NCBI RefSeq assembly: GCF_018336935.1
Contig: NZ_CP068771.1
Coordinates: 1,364,001-1,428,000, forward strand
Source: Serratia plymuthica
GTDB lineage: Bacteria > Pseudomonadota > Gammaproteobacteria > Enterobacterales > Enterobacteriaceae
Length of the DNA: 64,000 nt
Reading direction: 5' to 3'
Of the stretch, positions 55,663-64,000 are shown in pieces (positions within the stretch are counted from its first letter, which is position 1; each line of letters begins with the position of its first letter). Below the pieces are notes generated by a model. That model made no database searches, was not told the origin of the DNA, and saw only the letters and a program-made list of their open reading frames with translations. A program made the position numbers and the translations under genes.

Positions 55663-55678
55663 ATTCCAAAGATGGAAT
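55663..55678. promoter_or_regulatory. LysR-type operator palindrome
   Basis: ATTCCAAAGATGGAAT is a perfect 6-bp dyad with a 4-nt centre and fits the T-N11-A rule of LysR sites. It lies 82 bp before the guanidinobutyrase start and 153 bp from the start of the divergent LysR gene, a normal distance for activation. Confidence 0.6.
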
Positions 55679-55759
55679 GGTAGCTCAGCCAGGTGGCGGG
55701 TAGCCTGTATTTGTTACCTAAATGTTGAGATTTAACAACGGCTGATAGAAGGAAAAAGC

Positions 55760-56692
55760 ATGCTGAATCAACCCCAGAGCGGCAACGAAATGCCGCGTTT
55801 TGCCGGCATCCCCACCATGATGCGCCTGCCCGTAGCTGACCATGCCCAGGGACTGGATGCGGCCTTTGTCGGCGTGCCCCTTGATATAGGCACTTCAAAT
55901 CGCAGCGGCACGCGCTACGGACCACGGCAAATTCGGCAGGAATCGGTGATGATCCGCCCCTATAACATGGGCACCGGCGCCGCACCCTTTGAGCGGTTGC
56001 AGATCGCCGATTTAGGTGACGTTGCCATTAATCCCTACAGCCTGGAAGACAGTGTCAACCGGATTGAACGGGCCTATGACGGCATTCTTTCCCATGGGTG
56101 CATCCCGCTGACGCTGGGGGGCGATCACACGCTGACGTTGCCGATCCTGCGGGCCGTCGCCCGTCGTTATGGTCCGGTCGGTTTAATCCACGTTGATGCC
56201 CACTCCGACACCAACGAGGAGATGTTTGGCGAAAAACTGGCTCATGGCACCACTTTCCGCCGCGCTTATGAAGAGGGGCTGCTGGCGCCAGAACGGGTGG
56301 TGCAGATTGGCCTGCGCGGCAGCGGTTATGCTGCGGACGATTTCGACTGGTCACGGCGGCAGGGCTTTCGCGTGGTGCCGGCCGAGGCGTGCTGGCATCG
56401 CTCGCTGGGCCCCCTGATGGAGGAGGTGCGCGAGCAAATGGGCGATGCGCCGGTCTACCTCAGTTTTGATATCGACGGGCTGGATCCGGCGTTTGCGCCA
56501 GGCACAGGTACGCCGGAGGTCGGCGGGCTGTCGGTCTGGCAGGGGTTGGAGATCGTGCGTGGCTGTCGTGGGCTGAATCTGGTCGGCACCGACGTGGTGG
56601 AGGTGTCGCCGCCCTACGATCGTTCCGGCAATACCGCGTTGCTGGCGGCCAACCTGTTGTTTGAAATGCTGTGCGTGCTGCCTGCCCGCTAA
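55760..56692 (+). CDS. gbuA: Guanidinobutyrase (ureohydrolase family)
   Basis: Manganese ureohydrolase expected to split 4-guanidinobutyrate into GABA and urea. The 310 residues have every metal ligand of the family: GGDHT (His123), DAHSD (Asp146, His148, Asp150) and SFDIDGLDP (Asp237, Asp239). The N-terminal part (GNEMPRFAGIPTMMRLP, then AAFVGVPLDIGTS and SGTRYGPRQIRQESVMIRPYN) is very like Pseudomonas GbuA and less like E. coli agmatinase SpeB. Agmatinase or guanidinopropionase activity remains possible, as these are close relatives. AAGGAAAAA precedes the ATG at 55760. First gene of a four-gene cassette. Confidence 0.87.
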   Translation: MLNQPQSGNEMPRFAGIPTMMRLPVADHAQGLDAAFVGVPLDIGTSNRSGTRYGPRQIRQESVMIRPYNMGTGAAPFERLQIADLGDVAINPYSLEDSVNRIERAYDGILSHGCIPLTLGGDHTLTLPILRAVARRYGPVGLIHVDAHSDTNEEMFGEKLAHGTTFRRAYEEGLLAPERVVQIGLRGSGYAADDFDWSRRQGFRVVPAEACWHRSLGPLMEEVREQMGDAPVYLSFDIDGLDPAFAPGTGTPEVGGLSVWQGLEIVRGCRGLNLVGTDVVEVSPPYDRSGNTALLAANLLFEMLCVLPAR

Positions 56693-56770
56693 AGACGGCA
56701 CTTTAACCCTACCGGCGGAGCCGTTGCGTCCGGAGCCCCTGATAACAATAACAAAGGTACGGAGGTGTCC

Positions 56771-58156
56771 ATGAATCTCGATCTGCTGGTCGTGGTGTTT
56801 TACTTTTTGGTGATAGGCGCGGTGGGGTGGATGGGCATACGCCGTGCCAACTCCAAAGAGGCTTATCTGGTGGCCGGGCGCAATCTGGGGCCGAGCCTGT
56901 ATCTGGGCACGCTGTCGGCGGTGGTGCTCGGCGGTGCATCGACCATCGGCACAGTTAAACTCGGTTATACCTACGGGATTTCCGGCGTCTGGCTGTGCGG
57001 CGCGTTAGGGATGGGCATCGTGGTGCTGAGTACGGTGCTGGCCAAGCCGCTGTTGAAACTGAAGCTTTATACCGTCAGCCAGGTCTTGTCTCGGCGCTAC
57101 CATCCGGCCGCCCGCGTCACCAGTGGCGCCATCATGTTGGCCTATGACCTGATGGTGGCGGTGACCTCGATCATCGCCATCGGCAGTGTCATGCAGGTGA
57201 TGTTCGGTCTGTCGTTCCCTGTGTCGATCCTGCTCGGCGGCGGGCTGGTGGTGTTGTATTCGACTCTGGGGGGAATGTGGTCGCTGACGCTGACCGACAT
57301 CATCCAATTTATCATCATGACCGTTGGCATGATGCTGGTACTGATGCCGATGAGCATCGTCAAGGCCGGTGGCTGGGCGGCGTTCGCCAGCCTGTTACCG
57401 GACAGCTACTACCAACTGTCGTCGATCGGACTGGACACCATACTGGTGTTCTTCCTGATTTACTTCTTTGGCATTCTGATCGGTCAGGACATCTGGCAAA
57501 GAGTGTTCACTGCGCGAAGCGCCAACGTGGCCTGCTTCGCCGGGCTGGGGGCGGGTATTTACTGCGTACTGTACGGTGTGACCGGCGCGTTGATTGGCAT
57601 GGCCGGTAAGATCGTGCTGCCGCAACTGACAAACACCGACGGCGCCTTTGCCGCCATTGCGCAGGCGGTGCTGCCGGAAGGGATCAGCGGGCTGGTGGCC
57701 GCAGCGGCACTGGCGGCGCTGATGTCCACCGCCAGTGCCTGCCTGCTGGCGTCATCGACTATCGCACTGGAGGATGTGCTGCCGGTGATCCGGCGGCGAC
57801 CGTCGGGTGGGCTGGCGGCAGGGCGTTTCACTACCCTGATTATGGGCGTATTCATGTTGGGGCTGGCGTTTCTGGTGCGGGACGTGCTGGCGGCGCTGAC
57901 GCTGGCCTATAACCTGCTGGTGGGGGGGATGCTGATCCCGCTGGTGGGGGCGATATTCTGGCCGCGAGCCACCAGCGCCGGTGCCATCGCCAGCATGTTG
58001 ACCGGCAGTTTGTGCGTACTGGGGTTGATGTATTGGCACGGTATCGAGGCCAACAGCCCAATTTACGGTGGGCTGTTGGGCGGCGGCGTGGCCTTTGTAC
58101 TGGTCAGCTTGCTGAGCCGGCCGACCCCGCAGTTGCAGACATTCACTGAGCGTTGA
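56771..58156 (+). CDS. Sodium-solute symporter family permease
   Basis: Inner-membrane transporter of the SSS family, probably importing a guanidino compound or a related substrate with sodium. The 461 residues have about 13 hydrophobic segments and the family pattern near the start (GWMGIRRANSKEAYLVAGRNLG), then LGGASTIGTVKLGYTYG, YSTLGGMWSLTLTDIIQF near 165 and GQDIWQRVFTARS near 240. The ATG at 56771 follows GGAGG at 56761-56765; the GTG at 56765 would overlap that site. An SSS permease also accompanies guanidinopropionase in Pseudomonas, which supports the substrate guess. Confidence 0.86.
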   Translation: MNLDLLVVVFYFLVIGAVGWMGIRRANSKEAYLVAGRNLGPSLYLGTLSAVVLGGASTIGTVKLGYTYGISGVWLCGALGMGIVVLSTVLAKPLLKLKLYTVSQVLSRRYHPAARVTSGAIMLAYDLMVAVTSIIAIGSVMQVMFGLSFPVSILLGGGLVVLYSTLGGMWSLTLTDIIQFIIMTVGMMLVLMPMSIVKAGGWAAFASLLPDSYYQLSSIGLDTILVFFLIYFFGILIGQDIWQRVFTARSANVACFAGLGAGIYCVLYGVTGALIGMAGKIVLPQLTNTDGAFAAIAQAVLPEGISGLVAAAALAALMSTASACLLASSTIALEDVLPVIRRRPSGGLAAGRFTTLIMGVFMLGLAFLVRDVLAALTLAYNLLVGGMLIPLVGAIFWPRATSAGAIASMLTGSLCVLGLMYWHGIEANSPIYGGLLGGGVAFVLVSLLSRPTPQLQTFTER

Positions 58157-58182
58157 AACGATAATAATAATGAGGAAGTTTC

Positions 58183-59610
58183 ATGAGCAACGGCAACGAA
58201 GCGTCACGCCCGAAGATTGAAGTCCGTTCGATCGACTACGTTCCCCGTCGCGAGCGGCATGGCAAGGTTTGGCATCAGGCGCCTTTTTGGTTCACCGGTA
58301 ACTTTGTCCTCACCACCATGGTGGTGGGGTTTACCGGACCGGCACTTGGCCTGGGGGCGGTTTATTCGATGCTGGCCATCGTCATCGGTGTCTGCTTCGG
58401 CACATTCTTCATGGCCTGCCATGCTAATCAGGGGCCGCGAATGGGGCTGCCGCAGATGATTCAATCACGCGCCCAGTTCGGCCTGCGTGGGGCTATCGTT
58501 CCTTTCACCGCCGTGGTGTTTGTCTACGTTGGTTTCAACGTTTTCAATGTGATTCTGGCGACCGATGCGATTAACACCGTTCTGCCGGGCCATCGTGTGC
58601 CCTGGTATCTGCTGCTGATTGTGGTCGCGGTGCTGCTGGCGATTGTTGGGCACGATCTGTTGCATACCGTACAGCGTTGGTTGACCTACGTGATGATGGC
58701 GGTGTTTGGTGTGCTTACCGTCAGCGCCGTGCTGAGCCTGCAAATGGACGCGGTTGCCGGTGGCGGTCATTTTTCATGGGCGGCGTTTCTGATCCAACTG
58801 TCAGCCGCTGCGGGATACCAAATCAGTTATGCAGTATACGTTTCCGATTATTCACGCTACTTGCCGCATGAAACTTCATCCGCCCGGGTGATTTTCTGGA
58901 CTTACCTCGGCGCAGCGGGATCGGCACTTTGGTTGATGTCGCTGGGCGCATTCCTGGCTTCTGCTCTACCGACGCCGGATGCGATCGGCAGCGTTCGTCA
59001 GGTGGGGAATGCTTTTCATCCGGGTTTCGGGACCTTCGCCGTGTTGATCGCGGTACCGTCATTGGTTGGCATTATGGCCGTCAATTGTTATGGGGCGATG
59101 CTCACCAGTCTCAGCGCCATCGATGCCTTCCGCAAGGTTACGGCGACGCTCAGGTTGCGGATCATCGGCATTGGTGCGATTGCCGTGGTGGTGTTCGCCG
59201 TGGCTCTGGCGATCCCGCAAAGCTACCTCGTCAGCTTCAATACTTTCGTGCTGTTGATGCTGTATTTTCTGGTGCCCTGGACTGCGGTTAACCTGGTGGA
59301 TTTTTACGTCGTGCGCAATGGTCACTATGCAATTGGCGAAATCTTCAATCCTGAAGGGATCTACGGCCACTGGGGCCGTCCCGGCCTGGTGGCTTATGTG
59401 ATAGGTTTATTGGCGATGGTGCCATTTATGTCGCTGAGTTTTTACACCGGCCCGCTTGCTGCGGCTTTGGGCGGTGCGGATATCGCTTTCCTGATCGGTT
59501 TGCTGGTCGCCGGAGGGCTATATGTATTCATGTGCCGGACGCTTGATCTTGAGACTGAACGGCAGGTGGCGGTACATAATGAACGCTTGTTGGAAGGGGG
59601 GAAAGAGTGA
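58183..59610 (+). CDS. NCS1-family purine/cytosine/hydantoin-type permease
   Basis: A 475-residue membrane protein with about twelve helices. The start SIDYVPRRERHGKVWHQAPFWFTGN and the following GLGAVYSMLAIVIGV, GPRMGLPQMIQSRAQFG and FVYVGFNVFNVILA are NCS1 (cytosine-purine permease) marks. Known substrates are nucleobases, hydantoins, allantoin and thiamine-like compounds; here it may import a nitrogen compound used by the neighbouring amidase. Second transporter in the cassette; the ATG has a GAGGAAG site and the stop TGA overlaps the next start (TGATG). Confidence 0.87.
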   Translation: MSNGNEASRPKIEVRSIDYVPRRERHGKVWHQAPFWFTGNFVLTTMVVGFTGPALGLGAVYSMLAIVIGVCFGTFFMACHANQGPRMGLPQMIQSRAQFGLRGAIVPFTAVVFVYVGFNVFNVILATDAINTVLPGHRVPWYLLLIVVAVLLAIVGHDLLHTVQRWLTYVMMAVFGVLTVSAVLSLQMDAVAGGGHFSWAAFLIQLSAAAGYQISYAVYVSDYSRYLPHETSSARVIFWTYLGAAGSALWLMSLGAFLASALPTPDAIGSVRQVGNAFHPGFGTFAVLIAVPSLVGIMAVNCYGAMLTSLSAIDAFRKVTATLRLRIIGIGAIAVVVFAVALAIPQSYLVSFNTFVLLMLYFLVPWTAVNLVDFYVVRNGHYAIGEIFNPEGIYGHWGRPGLVAYVIGLLAMVPFMSLSFYTGPLAAALGGADIAFLIGLLVAGGLYVFMCRTLDLETERQVAVHNERLLEGGKE

Positions 59611-60425
59611 TGGGCAAGGCGATCGTAGCATGTTGCCAACTGGCGCCAAGGATCGGTGAGCCGGACTATAACCGACAGATCTCCACTCAGGCGATCCGTA
59701 ACGCGGCACAGCGTGGAGCGAACATCATCGTATTGCCCGAACTGGTGAACAGCGGATACGTTTTTCAAGATCGGGCGGAGGCGGCGGCGCTCTCGGAGCC
59801 TTGCGACGGACCCAGCATCAGTTTGTGGGCGGCCCTGGCGCGGGAGCTTGATGTGGTTGTCGTCGCCGGTTTCTGCGAAACGCTGGGAGCTGGGCAGGTA
59901 GCAAATAGCTGTGTATTGATCGATGCGCGTGGTGTGCGTGCGGTTTATCGCAAAGTGCATCTGTGGCATGAGGAAAGTGCGATCTTTACTGCGGGCGATC
60001 AATCGCCGCCGGTTATCGAGACCCGTTTTGGGCAACTGTCCATGATGATTTGTTACGATCTCGAATTTCCCGAGTGGGTACGTTTGCCCGCGCTGTCTGG
60101 TGCACAACTGCTATGCGCGCCGGTAAATTGGCCGTCGGCACCGCCTCCGCAGGGAGAGCGGCCGGTTGAGGTGGTAAAGGTTCAGGCCAATGCTGCGGTT
60201 AACCGTCTGTTTATTGCGGTGAGCGATCGCTGCGGGAAGGAACGGGGCGTTGATTGGGTCGGGGGCTCAGTGATTGTCGATGCCGATGGTTATCCGCTGG
60301 CGGGGGCAGAAAGTTTACCTGGCGAAGGCATGCTTCTGGCCGAGATCGACCTGAGTGCTGCTGATGATAAACACATTGGCCGCTACAATCACGTGCACCG
60401 CGATCGGCGGCCGATGCTGTATTGA
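59610..60425 (+). CDS. Carbon-nitrogen hydrolase (nitrilase superfamily)
   Basis: A 271-residue amidase-type enzyme with the complete catalytic triad Glu44 ([10 protein letters not shown]), Lys115 (VYRKVHLW) and Cys148 ([12 protein letters not shown]). The ATG at 59610 shares its A with the preceding stop; a GTG one codon upstream is possible. In a pathway with guanidinobutyrase it could hydrolyse 4-guanidinobutyramide to 4-guanidinobutyrate and ammonia, a known step of the arginine oxygenase route. Carbamoyl-amide hydrolysis (ureidopropionase-like) is an alternative given the NCS1 permease. The exact substrate is inference. Last gene of the cassette. Confidence 0.85.
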   Translation: MGKAIVACCQLAPRIGEPDYNRQISTQAIRNAAQRGANIIVLPELVNSGYVFQDRAEAAALSEPCDGPSISLWAALARELDVVVVAGFCETLGAGQVANSCVLIDARGVRAVYRKVHLWHEESAIFTAGDQSPPVIETRFGQLSMMICYDLEFPEWVRLPALSGAQLLCAPVNWPSAPPPQGERPVEVVKVQANAAVNRLFIAVSDRCGKERGVDWVGGSVIVDADGYPLAGAESLPGEGMLLAEIDLSAADDKHIGRYNHVHRDRRPMLY

Positions 60426-60445
60426 AACAGCGGGGCGGTCGATGA

Positions 60446-60683
60446 TACCCGGCTGCCCCACCGATCGTATTCGTCGTCGCTTTCGATTTTCACCCGCACC
60501 ATGTCGCCAACTTTCACGTCAGTGCTTGATGCGTTCCTGCGTGCGCTCTAGGCTTCATTAGCTTGAGGATTTTCGGGCTGGCGTGCTGCAGCGGAATATC
60601 CAGGTACGTCAGGATGTTGTCTTCTGCCATCAATGGGATCACGTCGTCCGCGTGCGGGAGGGTAGACGCAGTGCAAGCGCACC
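60446..60683 (-). pseudogene. rimO: Remnant of rimO (ribosomal protein S12 methylthiotransferase)
   Basis: Minus-strand translation gives recognisable RimO pieces: VRLHCVYP, then after a frameshift [20 protein letters not shown] and [15 protein letters not shown] from the radical-SAM core, then a gap, then the TRAM-domain end [25 protein letters not shown]. Roughly the second half of the catalytic domain is missing between the pieces, and the native stop is lost. No protein can be made. The functional rimO is expected elsewhere in the genome. G/C-rich compared with the A/T-rich fimbrial upstream region that follows. Confidence 0.85.
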
Positions 60684-60910
60684 TGTAAAGCTCATTTATT
60701 TAATAAACCATTCTATTTTTATATATGTTTCTTTCTATTTATTTGTCTTGATGAAGAAAAAGGATGATGAATTCTTAAAGTTTCCAATTTATTTCAGGGT
60801 GAGGTTGGTATTCTGGATTTTTATTGTAATAATTTCCTGCTGTAGGTTCACGTAAATACGTTATTTATATCCGTGATGGATTAGCTCTTGATTATTCTCA
60901 GGGAAGATAT
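60684..60910 (+). promoter_or_regulatory. A/T-rich region upstream of the fimbrial genes
   Basis: About 230 bp, very rich in A and T, between the rimO remnant and the first fimbrial gene. No convincing gene. It probably holds the fimbrial promoter; an AGGGA at 60899-60903 is the ribosome site of the next gene. Confidence 0.45.
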
Positions 60911-61534
60911 GTGAAAAAATATATGAATATAAAATGTATGGCCGTGTTTTCCCTTCTAAGTTTCCCTATAGAGGCCAGTTGGGCGGGGGCTTCGGCAGTA
61001 GACATCCGGGTGGTTGGAACCTTGGCCGCGCCAGGTTGTTTTGTCGTTGCACCGAATAACGGCGTTTATGACTTAGGCACATTACCGGTCACATCAGGGA
61101 AGTCGACGAAAATCGCGTTGGCACCGCTTAGCCAAACCTGGCGCATTCAGTGTGAGGCGGAAACCTATTTAAAACTGCTGGCCACCGATAATCGCGCCGT
61201 TGTCGGGACATCGTCGGAACCGGCGAGCTACGGCCTTCTCGGGCGCAGTGGCGGCGAGGCGTTGGGGTATTACTATGTCGAGATCGCTAACGCCACGGTC
61301 AACGGAAAACCTGCACGGGTCTTGGCGCCAGGCGGCGGTGATTCTGCCCGTATGCGTTCGGGGCGCCCTATGGGATGGTGGCAGGGCGACGTGGCGCTGC
61401 ACAGCGGCCGGCTGTTTAGTGCCGATATTACCGTTTACCCTTTTCTGACTGCCGCCGGTGCGGCTAAAAGCCGCGCATTAGAAGGTGAAACGGTGGACGG
61501 CTCTATGACGATAAGCTTTGAGTTTGGCCTGTAA
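60911..61534 (+). CDS. DUF1120-type fimbrial subunit, first copy
   Basis: A 207-residue exported protein with a signal peptide (MKKYMNIKCMAVFSLLSF...EASWAG) and a mature part beginning AVDIRVVGTLAAPGCFVV, the usual first strand of DUF1120 fimbrial subunits with a Cys pair (PGCF and RIQCEAE). The body has LLATDNRAVVG, GYYYVEIAN and a C-terminal strand GSMTISFEFGL, the alternating pattern by which subunits bind the chaperone and the next subunit. Start GTG at 60911 with AGGGA upstream; the ATG at 60923 is an alternative. It is followed by a similar gene and an usher. Confidence 0.82.
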   Translation: MKKYMNIKCMAVFSLLSFPIEASWAGASAVDIRVVGTLAAPGCFVVAPNNGVYDLGTLPVTSGKSTKIALAPLSQTWRIQCEAETYLKLLATDNRAVVGTSSEPASYGLLGRSGGEALGYYYVEIANATVNGKPARVLAPGGGDSARMRSGRPMGWWQGDVALHSGRLFSADITVYPFLTAAGAAKSRALEGETVDGSMTISFEFGL

Positions 61535-61668
61535 GGCATCGTGATGCCCGGTGATTAAGAGGACAAATTGTTGGCACTGCTCGTTCAGCTCGGGCTCACT
61601 CTTTCTATCTTTGGTTGTTGGCAAGCAATTTTGTTGCTCTGGAATGGGAATTTTCCTTTGCAATAAAT

Positions 61669-61691
61669 AAGGCAATGATATTGCCTTCTTT
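61669..61691 (+). terminator. Weak hairpin between the two fimbrial subunit genes
   Basis: AAGGCAAT (61669-61676) pairs with ATTGCCTT (61680-61687) around GAT, followed by CTTTC. It could reduce read-through from the first subunit gene or protect the mRNA end; the T-run is poor. Confidence 0.45.
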
Positions 61692-61761
61692 CGATGAGTC
61701 TAACCCTCGCCATGAATAATTGGCAGGAAGCGTGATTCTTTTTATCAAATATATGGAAATA

Positions 61762-62400
61762 ATGAATATGAAAAATACTTTTTTGGGCGGCGCCATGCTG
61801 TCAGCCGTTTTTTTATCGATCAGCAGCGCATGGTCGGCACCGTCTATCGAGTTAAAAGTCACGGGGGCCTTTACTACACCGAGCTGTAATTTAGTGAACG
61901 GTAGTAGTGGCACCGTTGAGCTTGGCAAGATCTCCGTAACCGGTATCAAGCAAACAAGTGATACGGAGCTGGCTGCGGTGCCAATCGTCTTTGCGGTGAC
62001 CTGCGACAGTGCGACTTTCCTCAGTTTCAAAACGGTAGATAACCGGGCGGGCACCGCCAGCACCGCCAATGACAGAAACTTTGGCCTCGGTGCGGTAAAT
62101 GGTTCCGGTAAATTGGGCTATTACACGGTGGAGTTGATGCAGGCTCTAGTGGATGGTGTTTCCACCGGCACCTTTACAACGAAAGGCTCCACCTTCACGA
62201 GCATGCCAATCAACTATCTGCAACCGGGCGCTCGCACGGGCTGGAGCAGAGGGGATAACAATCAGGTCGGCGGTAAGTCATTTGCCGGCACGCTTCTGGT
62301 AAAACCTCATCTGGCATCAGAAAAAGCGATGAATGGCCCCATCACCGATCAGGCTAAGCTTGATGGTTCCGCGACCCTGGCGTTCAGCTACGGGATTTAA
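61762..62400 (+). CDS. DUF1120-type fimbrial subunit, second copy
   Basis: About 212 residues, a paralogue of the preceding gene: signal peptide (MNMKNTFLGGAMLSAVFLSI...AWSAP), mature start SIELKVTGAFTTPSCNLV, Cys pair (PSCN and VTCDS), FKTVDNRAGT, GYYTVELMQALVDG and the end GSATLAFSYGI. The two differ widely outside the conserved strands, so they likely play different parts, such as major and minor subunit. Several in-frame ATG codons exist (61753, 61762, 61768); a longer reading from 61720 would bury the signal peptide. Confidence 0.82.
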   Translation: MNMKNTFLGGAMLSAVFLSISSAWSAPSIELKVTGAFTTPSCNLVNGSSGTVELGKISVTGIKQTSDTELAAVPIVFAVTCDSATFLSFKTVDNRAGTASTANDRNFGLGAVNGSGKLGYYTVELMQALVDGVSTGTFTTKGSTFTSMPINYLQPGARTGWSRGDNNQVGGKSFAGTLLVKPHLASEKAMNGPITDQAKLDGSATLAFSYGI

Positions 62401-62477
62401 GCGCAATCTGCGCTCTGCAAAACTCGCGACGGGCTTCTCGTTCGTCTTGCTGGCTTGCCGGTAAGCGCTGCTGTATT

Positions 62478-62498
62478 GGGGGAGTTCTGCTCCCCCTT
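62478..62498 (+). terminator. Hairpin between the second subunit gene and the usher gene
   Basis: GGGGGAG (62478-62484) and CTCCCCC (62490-62496) form a perfect stem around TTCTG, followed by a broken T-rich stretch (TTATTCGTTTTC). Such a hairpin fits partial termination that lowers usher relative to subunit expression. Confidence 0.6.
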
Positions 62499-62523
62499 AT
62501 TCGTTTTCTCGAGGACACCCCGT

Positions 62524-64000
62524 TTGCGGTTACGTTGGCTGGCCGTTTTGCTCTCTTGCGCCGTATTTAAAGGCATTTCAGCGGAAACGCACACGGCGTT
62601 TGATGTAAAAACCCTCATGGGTAGGGGGTATTCGTCCGATATCGCCGGTTTTTTTGATCGCGCACGTTTTTTGCCCGGGGTGCACGCCGTGACGATCGAG
62701 GTGAATGCAGCACAAACTTACGAGGCTGACATGCAGTTTGGCCAGGAAGGGCAACCTTGTATGGATGAGTCGCTGTTAATGATGATGAAGCTTTATCGTC
62801 GAGAGCTCCCTGCATCCTGTGTGGCGTTAGAAAGCCTGTGGCCGGAGGCGACAGTGAACGTCGAGCCCGGCAGATTTCGCGTTTTATTGACGGTGCCTGA
62901 ACGTGCTTTTGATCCCGATCTGGCGAGTAATGAACAGCGGGGCGGTTACGCGGCCTTATTGAACTACGACCTGTTTGGTCAGCAATTTCGCAGTGGCTAC
63001 AGTCAGCAAACCTCCTTGATGGGCACCTTTGAACCCGGCATCAACGTGGGCAATTGGGTGATCCGTAACCGCAGCCAGTTCTCTCGTGATGGTTATAGCA
63101 ACCGTGTTGAATACCAGGAAACAGCGGCATGGCGCAGCATTGAACCCTGGTCGTCGGTACTGCAATTGGGTGAGTTTGGTGCTCGTGGCTCATTGTATAG
63201 CGGGCTGCCGTTACTTGGCGGCCAATTATTCACCGATGAAGGCCAGGTGACCTCCGGCCGTTGGCTGTTACCTATCCAGGGCGTGGCGCAGAGTAACGCC
63301 ACGGTCGAAATACGCCAGCGCGGAAGAACGGTATACCGCACCCTGGTTCCGCCGGGGCCATTCAGCCTCAATAGCGGCGGGACGGTGATGCCAGGCGTCG
63401 AGGCGACGGTTGAGATCACCGAAGAGAATGGGCAAAAACAAAGTTTCCCGGTGAATATACCGGCAACGGGGGCCGGGGGAGGGCACGGCAGTTATCAACT
63501 TGGGATTGGGCGCTATCGCCGGTATCAGGCTGAACCGCCGCCGTCAGGCATTCCATTGTTATTGTTGGGGGAAAAAACATGGGCCGTCGGCCAGCGCCGG
63601 CAGGCCACGTTTGGCGGGCTGCTGGCGTCGAATTACCAGAATTTGGCATTACGTGGAGATATCTTTGAGGGCGAAAAAGGAAGCCTGTCGGCGTCCGCGT
63701 TGTCTTCGAATGGGCGTCAGCGGCGGGGGGGGCAGCTGGAGGGGCAAGGGCAAATCCAGCTCGGCGAGCGGCTTTCCCTGTCGCTCTTCTCTCTTTATCG
63801 AACTGAAAAATATCAGGATCCCGATGAGGCCTTGAGTTCGGCTTCCCTGGGCGGTAGGGACAGTTCCTCCCGGCTTCGCAGCGCCAGCGGATTGGCGATG
63901 TCGATATTTGTTCCGGAGTTGGGGGCGTTCAGCTATAGCCTGTCGCAGAACCGCTATTATCGCGGCCAGAGCAGCCTCATGCATATTGTGGGCGTAACCC
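62524..64000 (+). CDS. Fimbrial outer-membrane usher (FimD/PapC family), partial
   Basis: An open frame of 492 codons runs to the window edge. It starts at a TTG with GAGGA at 62511-62515. It begins with a signal peptide (LRLRWLAVLLSCAVFKGISA) and an usher N-terminal domain (TAFDVKTLMGRGY, then SDIAGFFDRARFLPGVHAVTIEVN), a YAALLNYDLFGQQF stretch and the beta-barrel start with EPWSSVLQLGEFGARGSLYSG, PLLGGQLFTDEGQ, VEIRQRGRTVYRTLVPPGPFSL (plug-region wording) and LGIGRYR. These match ushers that secrete and assemble chaperone-bound subunits. The C-terminal half and presumably a chaperone and tip gene lie beyond the window. Confidence 0.88.
   Translation, partial: MRLRWLAVLLSCAVFKGISAETHTAFDVKTLMGRGYSSDIAGFFDRARFLPGVHAVTIEVNAAQTYEADMQFGQEGQPCMDESLLMMMKLYRRELPASCVALESLWPEATVNVEPGRFRVLLTVPERAFDPDLASNEQRGGYAALLNYDLFGQQFRSGYSQQTSLMGTFEPGINVGNWVIRNRSQFSRDGYSNRVEYQETAAWRSIEPWSSVLQLGEFGARGSLYSGLPLLGGQLFTDEGQVTSGRWLLPIQGVAQSNATVEIRQRGRTVYRTLVPPGPFSLNSGGTVMPGVEATVEITEENGQKQSFPVNIPATGAGGGHGSYQLGIGRYRRYQAEPPPSGIPLLLLGEKTWAVGQRRQATFGGLLASNYQNLALRGDIFEGEKGSLSASALSSNGRQRRGGQLEGQGQIQLGERLSLSLFSLYRTEKYQDPDEALSSASLGGRDSSSRLRSASGLAMSIFVPELGAFSYSLSQNRYYRGQSSLMHIVGVT

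Noticed and set aside
60583..60855. 90-codon plus-strand frame upstream of the fimbrial genes.
   Set aside because: Its first part is antisense to the rimO remnant and the rest is low-complexity A/T-rich translation.

Overview
The window looks like a chromosomal segment of an enterobacterium, most likely Serratia (S. marcescens complex). This rests on an S-layer gene like slaA next to a lipBCD-type type I exporter, a D-galactan I O-antigen cluster of the kind known from S. marcescens O16/O20 and Klebsiella O1/O2, and gnd-his-yeeZ synteny. No database search was possible; names rest on recognised motifs, lengths and gene order. No tRNA, rRNA or CRISPR array was seen.

Layout. (1) 1-17.7 kb: the end of an unidentified gene, galU- and galF-type genes, then an A/T-rich Wzy-dependent capsule locus: wza-wzb-wzc, four GT4 glycosyltransferases, a Wzy-like polymerase, a WbaP-type initiating transferase, an SGNH acyltransferase and a secreted glycoside hydrolase. 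I see no Wzx flippase. (2) 17.7-26.7 kb: a broken IS3-family transposase, slaA on the minus strand and, divergently, lipB-lipC-lipD. (3) 26.9-32.3 kb: manC-manB, galE and a second galU (third member of the GalU/GalF family), supplying GDP-mannose, UDP-galactose and UDP-glucose. (4) 32.4-40.5 kb: a JUMPstart/ops element followed by wzm-wzt-wbbM-glf-wbbN-wbbO, the ABC-transporter-dependent D-galactan I operon, with a polysaccharide pyruvyl transferase gene added at its end. (5) 40.6-46.1 kb: gnd and an A/T-rich accessory island with a second pyruvyl-transferase-family gene, a fused GT4-GT2 glycosyltransferase and an unrecognised protein with a GDNCEFG motif. (6) 46.2-53.5 kb: the complete histidine operon on the minus strand with its hisL leader and attenuator. 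(7) 53.7-60.4 kb: yeeZ, a LysR regulator and a divergent cassette of guanidinobutyrase, sodium-solute symporter, NCS1 permease and nitrilase-family amidase. (8) 60.4-64 kb: a rimO remnant and the start of a chaperone-usher fimbrial cluster with two DUF1120-type subunits and an usher that runs off the end.

The first 46 kb is a surface-architecture region: capsule, S-layer with its exporter, and O-antigen stand side by side and share sugar-nucleotide genes. Glf uses UDP-Galp from GalE to make UDP-Galf for the galactan; ManC/ManB could feed mannosyltransferases of the capsule. The points most worth checking are the pyruvyl transferase joined to the D-galactan I operon, the post-gnd island, the missing flippase, the hairpin after wzc, and the guanidino-compound cassette.
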